Position numbers and translations under genes: made by a program. The notes under the pieces were generated by a model. It had not been told where the DNA came from. It worked only from the letters and a program-made list of their open reading frames with translations, and did not search any database. 64,000 bases of DNA from Sphaerisporangium sp. TRM90804 (GTDB taxonomy: Bacteria; Actinomycetota; Actinomycetes; Streptosporangiales; Streptosporangiaceae), in NCBI RefSeq assembly GCF_029846175.1, contig NZ_JARWAC010000008.1:1-64000 (forward strand), given 5' to 3'. Below are positions 30,680 through 43,720 of the stretch, one piece after another; the first letter of the stretch is position 1; each line of letters begins with the position of its first letter.

Positions 30680-32191
30680 GTGCCCATCCCACAGCTTGAC
30701 TCACCCGCCAAAGCCGCGACCGCGGTCTCAGGTCGCACCCCGGCCGTGATCCGGCTGTTGGTGCTCGCCACGTTCGTGGTCATCCTCAACGAGACCATCA
30801 TGATCAACGCGATCCCTCGGCTGATGGGCGCGTTGCACATCACCGAGCAGACCGCGCAGTGGCTCACGACCGCCTTCATGCTCACCATGGCCGCGGTCAT
30901 CCCGATCACCGGGTGGTTCCTGCAGCGGGTGTCCACCCGCCACGCGTACGCCACCGCGATGGGGCTGTTCCTGCTCGGGACGGCGCTGGCCATCGTCGCG
31001 CCGTCGTTCGGCGTGCTGCTCGCCGCCCGCGTCATCCAGGCCTCCGGGACGGCCGTGATGATGCCGCTGCTGATGACCACGCTGATGCAGGTGGTGCCCA
31101 CGGGTGAGCGAGGCCGGGTGATGGGCAACGTCAGCCTGGCCATTTCGGTCGCGCCCGCGATGGGGCCGGCGGTCTCGGGGGTGATCCTGCAGTTCGGGTC
31201 CTGGCGGCTGCTGTTCGCCGTGGTGCTTCCCATCGCCGCGTTGATCACGTGGGGCGGCATGAAGCAGCTCAAGAACGTCGGAGAGCCCGAGCTGGGAACC
31301 ATCGACTGGGCGAGCGTGGTGACCGCCGCCGCCGGCTTCGGCGGGCTCGTCTACGGGCTCAGCCGCTTCGAGGGCGGTGACATCCCGGTCGCCGTCTCGA
31401 TCGTTGCGGCCGGCCTGGTCGCCATCGGCGTCTTCGTCGCCCGCCAGCTGTCGTTGCAGAAGCTCGGCGTGCCGCTGCTCGACCTGCGCACGCTGCGCCA
31501 CCGCACCTACACCGTCGCGCTGATCCTGATGTCGGTGGCCTTCATGGCGATGCTCGGCTCGATGATCCTTCTTCCGCTCTACCTGCAGAACGTCCGCGGG
31601 CTCACCGCCCTGGAGACCGGCCTCCTCGTGATGCCGGGCGGCCTGGCGATGGGGCTGCTCGGCCCGACCGTCGGCCGCCTGTTCGACCGGTTCGGCGGCC
31701 GGGTCCTGGTCATCCCCGGCGCGATCGGGATCACGCTCTCGCTCGCCGGCTTCACGCAGATCACGATGACCATGCCGTTCTGGCAGCTCCTCGGCCTGCA
31801 CGCGCTGCTGATGGTGAGTCTGGCCGCCGCCTTCACCCCGGTGTTCACCCTCGGGCTCGGAGCGGTCCCCCCGCCGCTCTACTCCCACGCCAGCTCGATC
31901 CTGAGCACGCTCCAGCAGGTCGCCGCGGCCATCGGCACCGCGCTCGTGATCACCGTGATGAGCGCGCGCGCCGATGCCCTGAAGGCCGAGGGAGTCACCC
32001 AGACGCTCGCCCTGCTCGGCGGCATGCGGCTGGCCTTCATCATCGGCGCGGCGCTGTCCGTGGCCGTGATCGTCACCGCCCTGCTCCTCCCGGCCCGAGT
32101 GGACAGCCCGTCCCCGCACGGCAGCCCGGCCCCGGACGACGGCCCGGCCCCGCAGGACAGCACCGACGAGCTGGAGCCGGTCAGCCGCTGA
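30680..32191 (+). CDS. DHA2-family MFS multidrug efflux transporter
   Basis: A 503-residue protein from GTG 30680, with GAGG six bases before it. It has 14 membrane helices. The first has the DHA2 pattern VVILNETIMINAIPRLMGAL, and loop 2-3 has STRHAYATAMGLFLLG. Helix 5 region APAMGPAVSGVI is motif C of drug/H+ antiporters. The C-terminal tail is Pro/Asp-rich and unstructured. It should export small molecules in exchange for protons. No TetR or MarR regulator is beside it, unlike many such pumps. Confidence 0.9.
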   Translation: MPIPQLDSPAKAATAVSGRTPAVIRLLVLATFVVILNETIMINAIPRLMGALHITEQTAQWLTTAFMLTMAAVIPITGWFLQRVSTRHAYATAMGLFLLGTALAIVAPSFGVLLAARVIQASGTAVMMPLLMTTLMQVVPTGERGRVMGNVSLAISVAPAMGPAVSGVILQFGSWRLLFAVVLPIAALITWGGMKQLKNVGEPELGTIDWASVVTAAAGFGGLVYGLSRFEGGDIPVAVSIVAAGLVAIGVFVARQLSLQKLGVPLLDLRTLRHRTYTVALILMSVAFMAMLGSMILLPLYLQNVRGLTALETGLLVMPGGLAMGLLGPTVGRLFDRFGGRVLVIPGAIGITLSLAGFTQITMTMPFWQLLGLHALLMVSLAAAFTPVFTLGLGAVPPPLYSHASSILSTLQQVAAAIGTALVITVMSARADALKAEGVTQTLALLGGMRLAFIIGAALSVAVIVTALLLPARVDSPSPHGSPAPDDGPAPQDSTDELEPVSR

Positions 32192-32428
32192 CCCCGGCGT
32201 GACGGTGGAGTAGGACGGCCGGCACCTCCTGCCGGGCGGGTCATGGCTCAGGGCCGCGTTCGACGTCCACCATGAGGGGAGTCGCCGTCACATCGGGCGG
32301 CGGCTCGCCCTCGGCCTTGCCCACCCCCGCGCACCCGGGGACGAAGCAGGTGCGCGGGCGAGGTGGTCGAGGTAGGCCGCGAACGATGCGAGAGCGCTCT
32401 CTGCCCTGGCTGTGTCAGCCTGGGGGTT

Positions 32429-33046
32429 ATGAACGCGCGGATCAGGCCGTATCGGGACGGGGACCGGGACGACCTCTACGACATCTGTAATCGGACGGCT
32501 GACGCGGGGGAGGACGCCTCACACCTCTATCCCGATCCGGAGCTGATGCCCGGCATCTTCGCCGCGCCGTACACCCGGCTGGAGCCGGAGCTGGCCTTCG
32601 TGGTGGACGACGGGCGGCGGGTGGTGGGGTACATCGTCGGGACGGCGGACACGGCGGGGTTCGTCAAGGCGTTTCGGGAGGTGTGGCTGCCGACGATGGT
32701 CGAGCGGTATCCGGTGCCGCTGAAACCCGCGAGCTCGCCGAGCGAGGAGATGATCGCTCTGATGCACGACCCTGAGCGGATGATCCTGCCCGAGCTCGCC
32801 GACTACCCGGCTCACCTGCACATCGACCTGCTCCCCGGCCACCAGCGGTCCGGGTTCGGGCGTGCGCTGATGGGGGTCTTCCTGGGCGCTCTGGCGGCGA
32901 AGGGGGTGGGCGGGGTGCACCTGTGCATGCTCACCAAGAACACCCGGGCCCGCGCCTTCTACGACCGCATGGGCTTCCACGAGATCGCGGTGCCGGACCC
33001 CGGCCCGGTCACGTACCTCGGCCGCTCCACCGACCCGATTCTCTGA
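32429..33046 (+). CDS. GNAT-family N-acetyltransferase
   Basis: A 205-residue protein from ATG 32429. GNAT motif A lies in LLPGHQRSGFGRALMGVFLGAL (about 150-171; the acetyl-CoA loop HQRSGFGRAL), preceded by the strand AHLHIDL, and motif B in NTRARAFYDRMGFHE. An insert between strands 3 and 4 (about 85-135) gives it the length of the O-GlcNAcase-associated GNAT-like group. It transfers an acetyl group from acetyl-CoA; the substrate is unknown. Confidence 0.85.
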   Translation: MNARIRPYRDGDRDDLYDICNRTADAGEDASHLYPDPELMPGIFAAPYTRLEPELAFVVDDGRRVVGYIVGTADTAGFVKAFREVWLPTMVERYPVPLKPASSPSEEMIALMHDPERMILPELADYPAHLHIDLLPGHQRSGFGRALMGVFLGALAAKGVGGVHLCMLTKNTRARAFYDRMGFHEIAVPDPGPVTYLGRSTDPIL

Positions 33047-33122
33047 CCGGTCCCCGGGCATCAGGGCCCCGGGCGTCAGGCCCCGGGCGGTGACCGGTGC
33101 CCGATGCCCCGGGCCGAGATGT

Positions 33123-33154
33123 GCCCAGGCCGGCCGGTGCCGGCCGGCCTGGGC
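33123..33154. terminator. hairpin between convergent GNAT and katG genes
   Basis: GCCCAGGCCGGCCGG pairs perfectly with its complement around a 2-base loop. It serves both strands. Confidence 0.8.
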
Positions 33155-33162
33155 GTCAACGG

Positions 33163-35860
<2,698 letters not shown>

Positions 35861-36141
35861 GGCGCTGAACCTACTCTCGCAAACACGAACAACCCAAGAC
35901 AACGAATGGCTCAATTCTAGAGCCCCACCAGGCGACTTCCTGCCCGTGAAGGGGTGCCGACGGCCCCAGGCCGCACGCCTCCGATCCCCTGCCTCTCGCC
36001 AGGGGCCTTGCGCGCGCGAGTGGACGAGCTCGAAGCCGAGATCGTCTCCTCGTCGAAGTTCTCGGTGTCGAAGTTCTCGGTAGGGACACGGAGGGCGCGG
36101 TCAGAACGGATTCTGTCGGTGGCGGGCGGCAGAATCGGCAG

Positions 36142-36771
36142 ATGGAGACACCGATGATCGTTTCAGCCGGGGAGTGGCAGCGCGAGCGCGATGAGCTGCT
36201 CAAGGCCGAGAAGGAAGCCACCCGCGCCTTGGACGCGCTCGCGGCGCGGCGGCGGCGCCTGCCGATGGTCGAGTTCGACGGCGGGTACACGTTCGACACG
36301 CCTGACGGGCCGAAGACCCTGCTCGAGCTGTTCGAGGGGCGGGGGCAGCTGGTCGTCTACCAGTTCATGGACAACGGCCCCGATCACTACTGCGAGGGCT
36401 GCACCTGGTTCACCGACAACGTGCCCGTCAACGGCCCGGCGGCGCTGGCCAAGCGCGGGGTCACGTGGGTGAACGTCTCCAACATGCCGCTCGCCCAGAT
36501 CGAGGAGTACAAGGCGCGCATGGGGTGGACACTGCCGTTCGTGTCCTCGCGCGGCACGTCGTTCTCCGACGACTGCGGCGCCGGCGGCGGCTTCATGCTC
36601 AGCGTGTTCCTGCGCGACGGCGAGCACGTCTACCGCACCTACAGCACCACCGCCCGCGGCGTCGACCGGCTCGTCTTCGCCAACAGCATCCTCGATCTCA
36701 CCCCCTACGGCCGTCAGGAGGACTGGGAGGACTCCCCGCCCGGCTGGCCGCAGCACCCCACGTACGGCTAG
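36142..36771 (+). CDS. DUF899-family thioredoxin-like protein
   Basis: A 209-residue protein. It runs RERDELLKAEKEATRALDAL, RRRRLPMVEFDGGYTFDTP, LLELFEGRGQLVVYQFM, HYCEGCTWFTDNV and GTSFSDDCG, all hallmarks of the DUF899 family, in which a thioredoxin-like fold carries CxxC (CEGC). The motif HPTYG closes the protein. The reaction is not established; a redox or peroxide-related role is plausible next to katG-furA, but it is on the opposite strand. ATG 36142 and ATG 36154 are both possible starts. Confidence 0.85.
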   Translation: METPMIVSAGEWQRERDELLKAEKEATRALDALAARRRRLPMVEFDGGYTFDTPDGPKTLLELFEGRGQLVVYQFMDNGPDHYCEGCTWFTDNVPVNGPAALAKRGVTWVNVSNMPLAQIEEYKARMGWTLPFVSSRGTSFSDDCGAGGGFMLSVFLRDGEHVYRTYSTTARGVDRLVFANSILDLTPYGRQEDWEDSPPGWPQHPTYG

Positions 36772-37130
36772 CAGGTCAACACGAACGTAGTTGGTCGGGA
36801 CGCCTCTCGGTGGCGAGGGGCGTTGCTACCTGCCATGGCGACAAGAGGAGGTGTTTCATCTTGTGCCCTCAACAGGAAGACCGGGTCTTAGTTTGCTCTC
36901 GGTGAGTGCGCCGCTGCTCATCGGCCAGTTGGTGACCGTGATAGGCATGGTCGGGATGCGCTGCGCACTATTCGTCCATCCCCGTGGGTCGATGCGAACG
37001 TGGCCACCTTCCCGTCTAGACGTTGCGGCATGGCAAATATTGCTCTGGACCAGTACGACATCTGTCGAATATGCTGCTCCGTCCCGTATGTCGGGATAGG
37101 TGGATGTTCGCTATTCCAGCCTTACTTCGG
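36772..37130. other. non-coding region of lower GC
   Basis: About 360 bp without a gene that I can support. GC drops from about 37000 onward, which marks the start of the island with the membrane and GAF genes. Confidence 0.45.
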
Positions 37131-37529
37131 TCACGTACGGAAGGCGCCGTTTATTCGCTTGATGCTGAATGCTGGCGTATCTGACGGTGAGTTTCCGTCT
37201 ACGAGCTGAGATCCTCCGATCAACAGGAAAGACAGTCGGCTGAGAAAGCCGAGCAGGGCTCCACTCGCAAAGCTTGCCACCCAAGACGAGTCGACAAAGA
37301 TGGCTATCGTAATTATGGCGAGCAGGACAGCGAGGATGATAGGGGTGGCGACCAGCTCTTTGGAGTGGCGGCGGAGTGTCTGGACCTCTCGTTGTCGGTG
37401 ATCGGCCAAAGCGCTCGAGACCGCCTGCTCGTAGGCGCGCTGGTAGAAATCGGCATTCAACGCCGCGCCCGACTGTTCTATCCATCGTATGGAGTCACGA
37501 TCGACCACTTGTTCTACTCGTGTCGCCAT
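37131..37529 (-). CDS. two-helix membrane protein of a two-gene island
   Basis: A 132-residue protein from ATG 37529, with AGGAGGG seven bases before it. Residues 1-57 are a charged helical region (RAYEQAVSSALADHRQREVQ, TLRRHSKELVA). Two membrane helices follow (about 60-80, PIILAVLLAIITIAIFV; about 83-105, WVASFASGALLGFLSRLSFL), then a short polar tail. Both termini are probably cytoplasmic. It is the second gene of a leftward pair whose first gene encodes a membrane GAF protein; the genes are 51 bp apart. Base composition is lower in GC than its neighbours. No family recognised. Confidence 0.65.
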   Translation of the reverse strand: MATRVEQVVDRDSIRWIEQSGAALNADFYQRAYEQAVSSALADHRQREVQTLRRHSKELVATPIILAVLLAIITIAIFVDSSWVASFASGALLGFLSRLSFLLIGGSQLVDGNSPSDTPAFSIKRINGAFRT

Positions 37530-37580
37530 GCGGCCCTCCTCGGTAGGACGCTCCTCACAGTGTTCCCTCTCTGCTCTGTA

Positions 37581-38366
37581 TCAAGCGGTCTCTGGCATCA
37601 AGGCCAGACCGACTCCCAGCAGATGAGCAAGGGTCTTCATAACCTGCAGATCTTGATCACCCAGCGAGTTCGCCTCCGGCGAGTCGACCGTGAGTGCCCC
37701 GTAAACGGTGTCTCCCGCAGCAACCGGGGCCGCGATGAACGTTCGATAACTGCGCCCCGGTTGCAGGCCCACTGGGGGATCCTTCCGGATATCTGTGTGC
37801 AGGACTGATTTACCCGAGTGAATTAAGTTGAACATCTGATATCCAGCTCTATCGTCCGGATCGTTTTTGAAGATCGTCATGGATGGATCCGCTCGGCCCT
37901 CTTGTCCGCTGTAGGCAACGCAGATCATTTCCTTCTTCTGTATTCTGAAAAATACACTTCGCGCGTCAGGGGCATTTGTCAGGGTGCTAGCAGCTGTGAC
38001 CACGGCATGGGTGAAGTGTCCCCCGTAGATTCGCCTCATGTCGTCTGACTCTTCGTCTGCCATCTTGCCCAGGTAGTAGACAGCGGATGAGAGCAATGAT
38101 CTGAAGGTTACAATCGACCGGCCGATCGCCTCGGCCTTTGACCGCTGTGCTCGTGAGGCGCGCAGCTGATTGATGCCGTTTGCGATAATCGGTAGTAGGA
38201 CACTTACCGCCACCAGGATCAGATAACGAAACTGATCTTTACCAGGATTGCCGGCCAGCGCTCCGAAGATTCCCGCCCCAGCCGCCCCGCCTGCCGTCAT
38301 GGTCCACAGAGTGACATTCCGTAGCACGCTGACGATCTTTGGTCGCTGGCTCAGCGAGTTGGCCAT
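37581..38366 (-). CDS. membrane-anchored GAF-domain sensor
   Basis: A 261-residue protein from ATG 38366, with GGAG upstream. Two membrane helices come first (about 16-38, NVTLWTMTAGGAAGAGIFGA; about 46-64, YLILVAVSVLLPIIANGI), then a helical linker (SRAQRSKAEAIGRSIVTFRS), then a GAF domain from about 130 to 255. The GAF shows ARSVFFRIQKKEMICVAYSG, RSYRTFIAAPVAAGDTVYGA and LTVDSPEANSLGDQDLQVMK. GAF domains bind small ligands or sense redox; no kinase, cyclase or nuclease domain is attached. The partner is the two-helix protein downstream. Lower GC suggests transfer. Confidence 0.75.
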   Translation of the reverse strand: MANSLSQRPKIVSVLRNVTLWTMTAGGAAGAGIFGALAGNPGKDQFRYLILVAVSVLLPIIANGINQLRASRAQRSKAEAIGRSIVTFRSLLSSAVYYLGKMADEESDDMRRIYGGHFTHAVVTAASTLTNAPDARSVFFRIQKKEMICVAYSGQEGRADPSMTIFKNDPDDRAGYQMFNLIHSGKSVLHTDIRKDPPVGLQPGRSYRTFIAAPVAAGDTVYGALTVDSPEANSLGDQDLQVMKTLAHLLGVGLALMPETA

Positions 38367-38515
38367 CAGTGAACTCCACAGTCGAGGCGCTAATGCCGAT
38401 CAGGCTCCGACCTGATCTCATCGCGTCCCCGTACGCATAGCCGATTGTAACTCGGCGACCGGAGACTGATAGGGGAATGCCAAAAACTATGCGCGCCGCA
38501 TCCGCTTTAAGGGGG

Positions 38516-38770
38516 TTAATGTATTGAATGAGCAATTTGTCGGGCTCTGAACGCTGCCTTTAGTCCTTGTTGTTGATCGACGACGAGCCGCAGTGCAGCC
38601 CAGGCGGCCTGGATGAGCTGGTCGAACAGTCTCCGGTAGTAGGAGTGCCTCGCAGGCGGCCGCCAGCTCGAGTGGCTGTCCGCACGATCGACTGCATGGG
38701 GAGCAAGCTGCTGTTCTGCGCCAGGCGAGAGGCGGGCCGAAGTCGAATGCTGAAGCTCGCGGAATGCCCC
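38516..38770 (-). pseudogene. C-terminal remnant of an unidentified gene
   Basis: An open frame of 84 codons bounded upstream by TGA but without any ATG, GTG or TTG start. It ends SYYRRLFDQLIQAAWAALRL, VVDQQQGLKAAFRARQIAHS and IH-stop. The composition (helical, balanced charges, coding-like third positions) looks like a real protein end whose front has been lost. It lies just upstream of the membrane/GAF pair, at the edge of the lower-GC island. The family is not recognised. Confidence 0.3.
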
Positions 38771-39068
38771 TCACGACATGCCAGCACCCGTGACGGGCCT
38801 TACAGAACCGTCACGGCTCGAAGTCCAGGGGGGCATTCGTCCGGCGTCGATGGCGTCGAGGAGTCTGCGGTACAGGTGTCATGGTGTTCAAGGGAGAGTT
38901 CCGGTTCCAGGCGACGTAGCCGGGCGGATCGACAAGATGCTCGACCCGGGCGTCGAAAGGGACGAGGCCGGAGCTTCAGCCCGGCGGACCGGCTACCGTG
39001 GCTGACGCCGTGCCCGACCCCGTACCTCGCAGCGCCGCGAGCGGCCGCTGCGGTGAGGAGTTCCTCCC

Positions 39069-39608
39069 GTGACGCCGCGCACCTCTGTCAGGCTCATCGA
39101 CGTGGCCGACGCCCCGGCTATCGCGGGCCACCTCGCACGCGACGTCAAGGAGCTCGCCCGGTGGGAACCCGCCCAGCCGGCCGCGTACTACACCACGCCC
39201 GGGCAGGTCGCACGGGTCGAGCAGCTGCTGGACGACCATCGGCGGGGCGCCAGGTGGCCCGGCGTCATCGTGGCGGACGGCGAGGTCATCGGCCAGGTGA
39301 CGGTGAGCAGCATCCTGCGCGGGCCGTTCGGCAAGGGCTTCCTCGGCTACTGGGTGGCGGCCACGCACCGGAACCAGGGGCACATGTCCCGCGCGGTGGG
39401 CCTGGTGCTGGGCGTGATGGTCGAGGAGCTGGGCCTGCGCCGGGCCGAGGCGCACACCCGGCTGGAGAACCTGGCGTCGCAGAAGGCGCTCAGGAACAAC
39501 GGCTTCCGGCCCTGGGGCATCGCCCGCGAGCACATCTTCCTCGACGGCGCCTGGCGTGACGAGATCTTCTGGGAGCGCATCCTCGGCGACGGCGCGCCTC
39601 CCCGGTAG
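39069..39608 (+). CDS. RimJ/RimL-type GNAT acetyltransferase
   Basis: A 179-residue protein from GTG 39069, after GTGAGGAG. The order of motifs is RimJ/RimL-like: VRLIDVADAPAIAGHLARDV at the start, GVIVADGEVIGQVTVSSI, LGYWVAATHRNQGHMSRAVG (acetyl-CoA loop), and HTRLENLASQKALRNNGFRP. Such enzymes acetylate protein N-termini or small amines. It is a single gene on the + strand, followed about 120 bp later by the membrane-protein gene. Confidence 0.9.
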   Translation: MTPRTSVRLIDVADAPAIAGHLARDVKELARWEPAQPAAYYTTPGQVARVEQLLDDHRRGARWPGVIVADGEVIGQVTVSSILRGPFGKGFLGYWVAATHRNQGHMSRAVGLVLGVMVEELGLRRAEAHTRLENLASQKALRNNGFRPWGIAREHIFLDGAWRDEIFWERILGDGAPPR

Positions 39609-39727
39609 GGCTCGCGGTGGCGACGGGGCGCTTCCCCGGCAGGGCTCACGGTGGCGTCGGTGCTCGGATCCGTGTCGATCGCCGAAGGGGAGCCCGCGGT
39701 TCGCGGTGCTGCGGTAGGAATTGTGGT

Positions 39728-40426
39728 GTGGCCCCTGATTTAGCGTCTCGTGTTCGCTATTGGGTGGGTTTAGCGGTACGGCTGTCGCTCCTGGCCGTCC
39801 TGGTCGTGGGCGCGTTGGTCACCGCCGCCACCTACGCGCCCTCCGAGCGCACGCTGGAGCAGTTCCGCGCGGCGGCCATCGCCGGCGCGATCGACCGGGT
39901 GAGCTACCAGGTCGGCTCCGGCGACGTGACCGCCCTGGTGTGGTCGGAGTCGCCCCTGGTCTGGCACGAGGTGCCGGGCAGGATCGCCGACGCCGAGGGC
40001 GCGTACACCGTCGCCCGGCTCATGGCCGACCTGCGCCGCCCCGAGGTCCAGGCGTCCGTGGCCGAGCGGGAGTCCGTCAGCGACGGCAACTCGATCTTCC
40101 CCGACTGGCCCTTCACCCTCATCGGCGGCTCCAACCTGTGGTGGGTCGCCGCCGCCTGGGTGCTCACCTTCCTCGCCATGATGGGTTCCACGCCCCGACT
40201 GGCCAACCGGTGGGCGTGGTTCTGGCTGTTCACCGTGGGCCAGGTCGGCGCGCTCGTGTACCTCGTCCTGGAACCCCGGCCGTTGTGGAAGGCCCCCGGT
40301 GAGGAGCGTGTCCCCGCCGAGCGCGTCGACGGCCGCCGCGGCTGCCTGTACTCCATCTTCCTGGGCGTGGTCAGCGTGCTCGTGGCCCTCGGGACCGGCC
40401 GGCTCGTCGGCCTGGTCCTGGGCTGA
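39728..40426 (+). CDS. membrane protein, unknown function
   Basis: A 232-residue protein from GTG 39728. A first membrane helix at about 12-32 (VRLSLLAVLVVGALVTAATY) is followed by an extracytoplasmic domain of about 100 residues, then three more helices (NLWWVAAAWVLTFLAMMG, WAWFWLFTVGQVGALVYLV, IFLGVVSVLVALGTGRLVG). No catalytic motif is recognised. It converges on the cellulase gene, with a strong hairpin between. Confidence 0.65.
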   Translation: MAPDLASRVRYWVGLAVRLSLLAVLVVGALVTAATYAPSERTLEQFRAAAIAGAIDRVSYQVGSGDVTALVWSESPLVWHEVPGRIADAEGAYTVARLMADLRRPEVQASVAERESVSDGNSIFPDWPFTLIGGSNLWWVAAAWVLTFLAMMGSTPRLANRWAWFWLFTVGQVGALVYLVLEPRPLWKAPGEERVPAERVDGRRGCLYSIFLGVVSVLVALGTGRLVGLVLG

Positions 40427-40471
40427 GCCTGGTTCTGGGCTGAGACGAGGCCGGGCCTCCGCCTGAGACGA

Positions 40472-40509
40472 GGCCGGGCCTCCGCGGGAGGGTACGCGGA
40501 GGCCCGGCC
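40472..40509. terminator. hairpin between convergent genes, with tandem 23-bp repeat
   Basis: GGCCGGGCCTCCGCG pairs with its exact complement around an 8-base loop. Directly before it, 40440-40485, the unit CTGAGACGAGGCCGGGCCTC plus CGC occurs twice in tandem, so a slipped copy of the first arm is present. Confidence 0.8.
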
Positions 40510-40526
40510 GTGGGGGGAGAGCCGTC

Positions 40527-42029
<1,503 letters not shown>

Positions 42030-42094
42030 TCAGCACAGGCGCGCCCGCCCCGCTGTGAGAGCAAGCCCACTCCGGGGAAGGCGCGCCCGCCCGA

Positions 42095-43366
42095 TCACCG
42101 TTCGGGGAGCAGGCTCCGCAGCCGCGCGACCGCCTCGGTCTCGGCCCGGTACAGGCCGGCGATCCGCTCGCCGAGGTCGGCGAACAGGGCGCCGGTGTCC
42201 TTGACCGGCGGTTCCCGGTCGACGACCGCGCGCAGTTCCCACAGCTCACGGCCGTCCTCAGGGCTCGCCGTGCCCTCCGACAGCAGCGACTCCCGGATGG
42301 CGGCCGTGAGCTCGCGCATGCGGGCGAACTCCGGCACGTCCGACGGCAGCGCCGCCTCGGCCAGGTCGTGCCAGAGGGCGTGGAGGTGCCGGAACTCGGC
42401 CGCCGGCTCGCCGAGCGGCAGACCCAGCAGCGGAGCCGCCTGGTCGAGCGCGTCGGCGAACAGGTCGCGCAGGTTCCCGCCGTCCATGCCGACCGGCTCC
42501 ACGCCCTCCCACATGGACAGCAGCGCCCCCGACAGTCCCCGGCCGTCGGCGAACACCCGGGGCCACCCCTTGGCGTTCCCGCCATCGGTGATCATGCGCG
42601 ACCACTTGCGCCAGGCGGGCAGCGAGAAGGAGTCGGAGGACACGCTCAGGTGCTCGACGCAGTCGCGCAGGCCCGCGAGGGCCGCCTCGGCGAGGCGGCC
42701 GGGGCCGGCCTCGCCGGGACGCAGCACGTGCAGGACGTTCTTGTAGGACGAGACCCGGGCCCTGGCCGCGTCCATGCGCTCGGCGGGCACGCGCACCGGG
42801 GCCTGCCCGCGGTCGTCCACGAGCACGTCCGCCTCGTCCCGCCGGTAGGCGACGACCGGATGGCCCCCGTGGCCGTCCAGGTGCGGGGGGAGAAGCCAGT
42901 AGCCGATCACCTGCCGGTCGGGCAGCACGATGCACGGGTGCCCGGCGTCCAGCTCCTCCGCCAGCCGCTTGGCCGCGCCCTTGGCCCCGGCCGTCCTGTG
43001 CGCCTCGAAGGCGACGCCGAGCCGGTCGAGGGTCTTGGCCATCCAGCGGTCGTAGTACTGCCACTGGTTGCGGAAGCCGAGCACCAGGTGCCGGCTGTCG
43101 TCGTGCTTGAACTCCCACAGGATGTAACCCGCCCCCAGGCCGCCGCCGGCGAGGAAGACGAGCGGCTCGCCGGCCTCGACGCCGTGGTGGGCGAGCACGC
43201 TGTCGATCGCCGCGCTGTACGGGTGACGCCCGCCGCGGAACGTCCACCCGGCGTCGCCGCGCGCGGGGGACACGCCGGCCACGTGCCGCCGGGCGGCCGT
43301 GTAGCTCTCGCCGGTCTTCGCCATGCGCGCCCTGACGCGCGCCTTGAGCTGCTTCTTGCTGGTCAC
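42095..43366 (-). CDS. BtrH-N/DUF4872-like protein with N-terminal basic motif
   Basis: A 423-residue protein from GTG 43366. The first 35 residues are a basic segment, KKQLKARVRARMAKTGESYT then AARRHV, a motif that I have seen at the N-terminus of various actinobacterial proteins and that may bind nucleic acid. The body begins HPYSAAIDSVLAHHGVEAGE (a cysteine-free variant of the BtrH-like start), then LVFLAGGGLGAGYILWEF, DRQVIGYWLLPPHLDGHGGH (His in a papain-like position) and VLVDDRGQAPVRV. The C-terminal part is helical. BtrH is an acyltransferase in butirosin synthesis; here the usual Cys seems replaced by Ser, so activity is uncertain. Function unknown. Confidence 0.6.
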   Translation of the reverse strand: MTSKKQLKARVRARMAKTGESYTAARRHVAGVSPARGDAGWTFRGGRHPYSAAIDSVLAHHGVEAGEPLVFLAGGGLGAGYILWEFKHDDSRHLVLGFRNQWQYYDRWMAKTLDRLGVAFEAHRTAGAKGAAKRLAEELDAGHPCIVLPDRQVIGYWLLPPHLDGHGGHPVVAYRRDEADVLVDDRGQAPVRVPAERMDAARARVSSYKNVLHVLRPGEAGPGRLAEAALAGLRDCVEHLSVSSDSFSLPAWRKWSRMITDGGNAKGWPRVFADGRGLSGALLSMWEGVEPVGMDGGNLRDLFADALDQAAPLLGLPLGEPAAEFRHLHALWHDLAEAALPSDVPEFARMRELTAAIRESLLSEGTASPEDGRELWELRAVVDREPPVKDTGALFADLGERIAGLYRAETEAVARLRSLLPER

Positions 43367-43604
43367 GATGCTCCGCTCACGGCACAGCCCGACCCGGCCC
43401 ACGCCCGCCGGTCGGTCGCGCCGCGATGTCGGCCGCACAACGGGACCCGCAGCCTCCCGAGGCACGTGAGGTCCCCTTTGCCTCCACGGCGGCGGGCGGC
43501 GTGGGCGCCCGCTCAAGGAGGTTCGGCGTGGGAGTTCGCCGACGCTCAGTGTAGGGATCACGCCGTCGGGTGACAAGCACGGGGGGTCAGCCGGCGGGGG
43601 CCGC

Positions 43605-43720
43605 GGCATGACCTGGAGCGGTTTCCCGGCGAACTCCGCGGGGTGCCTGACGTAGCCCAGGTGGTCGCCGGGGAACTCCACGACCGGCGCGCCGAACCGA
43701 CCGGCGAGCACCGTCGTGAC
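43605..43720 (-). pseudogene. C-terminal remnant of an alpha/beta hydrolase
   Basis: On the minus strand the frame reads VLAGRFGAPVVEFPGDHLGY followed by VRHPAEFAGKPLQVM. This is the typical end of small actinomycete alpha/beta hydrolases, with the catalytic His in PGDHLGY. The upstream part of the enzyme, including the nucleophile elbow, is absent; the sequence before it only keeps weak traces. It lies in the gap between the BtrH-like gene and the decarboxylase-like gene. Confidence 0.5.
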
